Source of the DNA: Mesorhizobium sp. YIM 152430
GTDB lineage: Bacteria; Pseudomonadota; Alphaproteobacteria; Rhizobiales; Rhizobiaceae
Assembly: GCF_029210365.1 (NCBI RefSeq)
Contig: NZ_JARGES010000018.1
Coordinates: 496,001 to 560,000, forward strand
DNA: 64,000 nucleotides
Direction of reading: 5' to 3'
Below, piece after piece: positions 63,655 to 64,000 of the stretch; position 1 is the first letter of the stretch; the number at the start of each line of letters is the position of its first letter. The translations under genes and the position numbers were made by a program. The notes under the pieces were generated by a model that saw only the letters and a list, made by a program, of their open reading frames with translations, ran no database searches and had not been told where the DNA came from.

Positions 63655-63781
63655 GGGGTGTACGGAAACGAATTCCGACTGCCTGCAGAAGTGCCATAAA
63701 ATGTACCAAATGCGAGCAGTTTGGCCAATGTTGCAGCACCATCCGGCGGGCACCACAGGCGATTTCGGGTCGGCTTTCCGC

Positions 63782-63815
63782 TTGACCTGTCGAGCCTCTG
63801 AGGTATCAATGATAT
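63782..63815 (+). promoter_or_regulatory. Right-end amidase promoter with overlapping operator
   Basis: TTGACC (63782-63787) and TATCAA (63804-63809) are separated by 16 bases. GTATCAATGATAT (63803-63815) covers the -10 box and differs by one base from the importer-promoter element, read in the opposite orientation. The start codon is 76 bases downstream. Confidence 0.6.
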
Positions 63816-63890
63816 GTCAGCGATGCGACGCGACGGCACTAGGGAATGCCGCAGGCCATGCAAGGTGAAACACGAAGGGAATCGACGATC

Positions 63891-64000
63891 ATGCCGGTTG
63901 GACCCGAAATGCCCTCGATCGATATGCTGGCCGACATCGCAGCCGGATTCGGCATGGACATCGCCGACGACGAACTGGCCAGCTACCGTGCGCTGGCCGC
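63891..64000 (+). CDS. Probable second amidase, N-terminal fragment (3' end outside window)
   Basis: An open frame of 36 codons at the window edge begins with MPVGPEMPSIDMLADIAAGF and continues GMDIADDELASYRALAA. This resembles the N-terminal helical region that precedes the catalytic core of amidase-signature enzymes. AAGGGA lies 12 bases before the ATG. Divergence from the importer operon and a shared promoter type support membership of the amide locus. The catalytic region is not visible, so the family is inferred. Confidence 0.5.
   Translation, partial: MPVGPEMPSIDMLADIAAGFGMDIADDELASYRALA

Noticed and set aside
63661-63720. TGGCAC motif as a sigma54 promoter for the importer
   Set aside because: The GG to GC spacing is 11 rather than 10 bases and the TTGACC/TATCGA promoter is a better fit.
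1-64000. CRISPR arrays, rRNA genes, replication origin, complete prophage or integrase
   Set aside because: No spaced direct repeats, rRNA sequence, origin-like clusters or recombinase genes were seen; the only mobile DNA found is the IS30 remnant.

Overview
The window is a chromosomal segment of an alphaproteobacterium of the order Hyphomicrobiales (Rhizobiales). The basis is gene content: a class I lysyl-tRNA synthetase, gcrA beside argD-argF-hslO, a SAM-II riboswitch before metZ, a hemA-type 5-aminolevulinate synthase, N-acetylglutaminylglutamine amide (NAGGN) osmoprotectant genes, and promoter-like sites of the EcfG (GGAAC-N16/17-CGTT) and rhizobial RpoH types. Base composition is GC-rich throughout. 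No genus can be named from the sequence alone.

Layout. 1-7.1 kb: the end of a fadB/fadJ-type beta-oxidation gene with a strong terminator, a hotdog thioesterase, a ParDE-like toxin-antitoxin pair overlapping a 2-hydroxychromene-2-carboxylate isomerase-like gene, an S24/LexA-like regulator, a nuclease-like protein, lysK and a TerB protein. 7.1-13 kb: a PhoR-type kinase coupled to a periplasmic binding protein, ppk2, a family 2 glycosyltransferase and a CDP-alcohol phosphatidyltransferase. 13-28 kb is mostly housekeeping: apaG, hslO, argF, argD, gcrA, phoU, a LuxR solo, riboswitch-controlled metZ, dcd, a NaChBac-like ion channel, tRNA-Gly(CCC), a histone-deacetylase-like gene, a MATE exporter and pyrD. 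28-36 kb: a NarL-type response regulator facing a symporter-sensor hybrid kinase, mscL, an aminotransferase and hemA. 36-41 kb: the NAGGN osmoprotectant operon (asnO, ngg, M42 peptidase) with a divergent marR and a perfect 8+8 bp inverted-repeat operator.

41-50.5 kb is an accessory, partly decaying stress island. It holds a general-stress ElaB-like gene, a broken FemAB/GNAT-TPR gene (one nonsense codon and one frameshift), a DUF1403-ScpB pair with a probable frameshift, an SPW-repeat membrane protein, an NDUFS4-like protein, two small heat-shock proteins (one with a ROSE-like thermometer and an RpoH-like promoter), a frameshifted DUF982 gene, and a Usg gene truncated where an IS30 remnant is fused to it. 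50.5-53 kb carries a fasciclin / cytochrome b / molybdopterin oxidoreductase module.

53-64 kb is a coherent short-chain amide (or urea-like) utilisation locus. Formamidase/acetamidase and amidase genes are divergent from an AmiC-AmiR-type sensor and ANTAR antiterminator pair. With them are an ABM-fold monooxygenase, a GntR/FCD regulator, a complete five-gene branched-chain-amino-acid/urea-type ABC importer, and the start of a second probable amidase. The importer and the second amidase are divergent and have near-identical promoters, each with the same 13-bp element over its -10 box. A related element lies before the gntR gene, so one regulator probably controls all three units.
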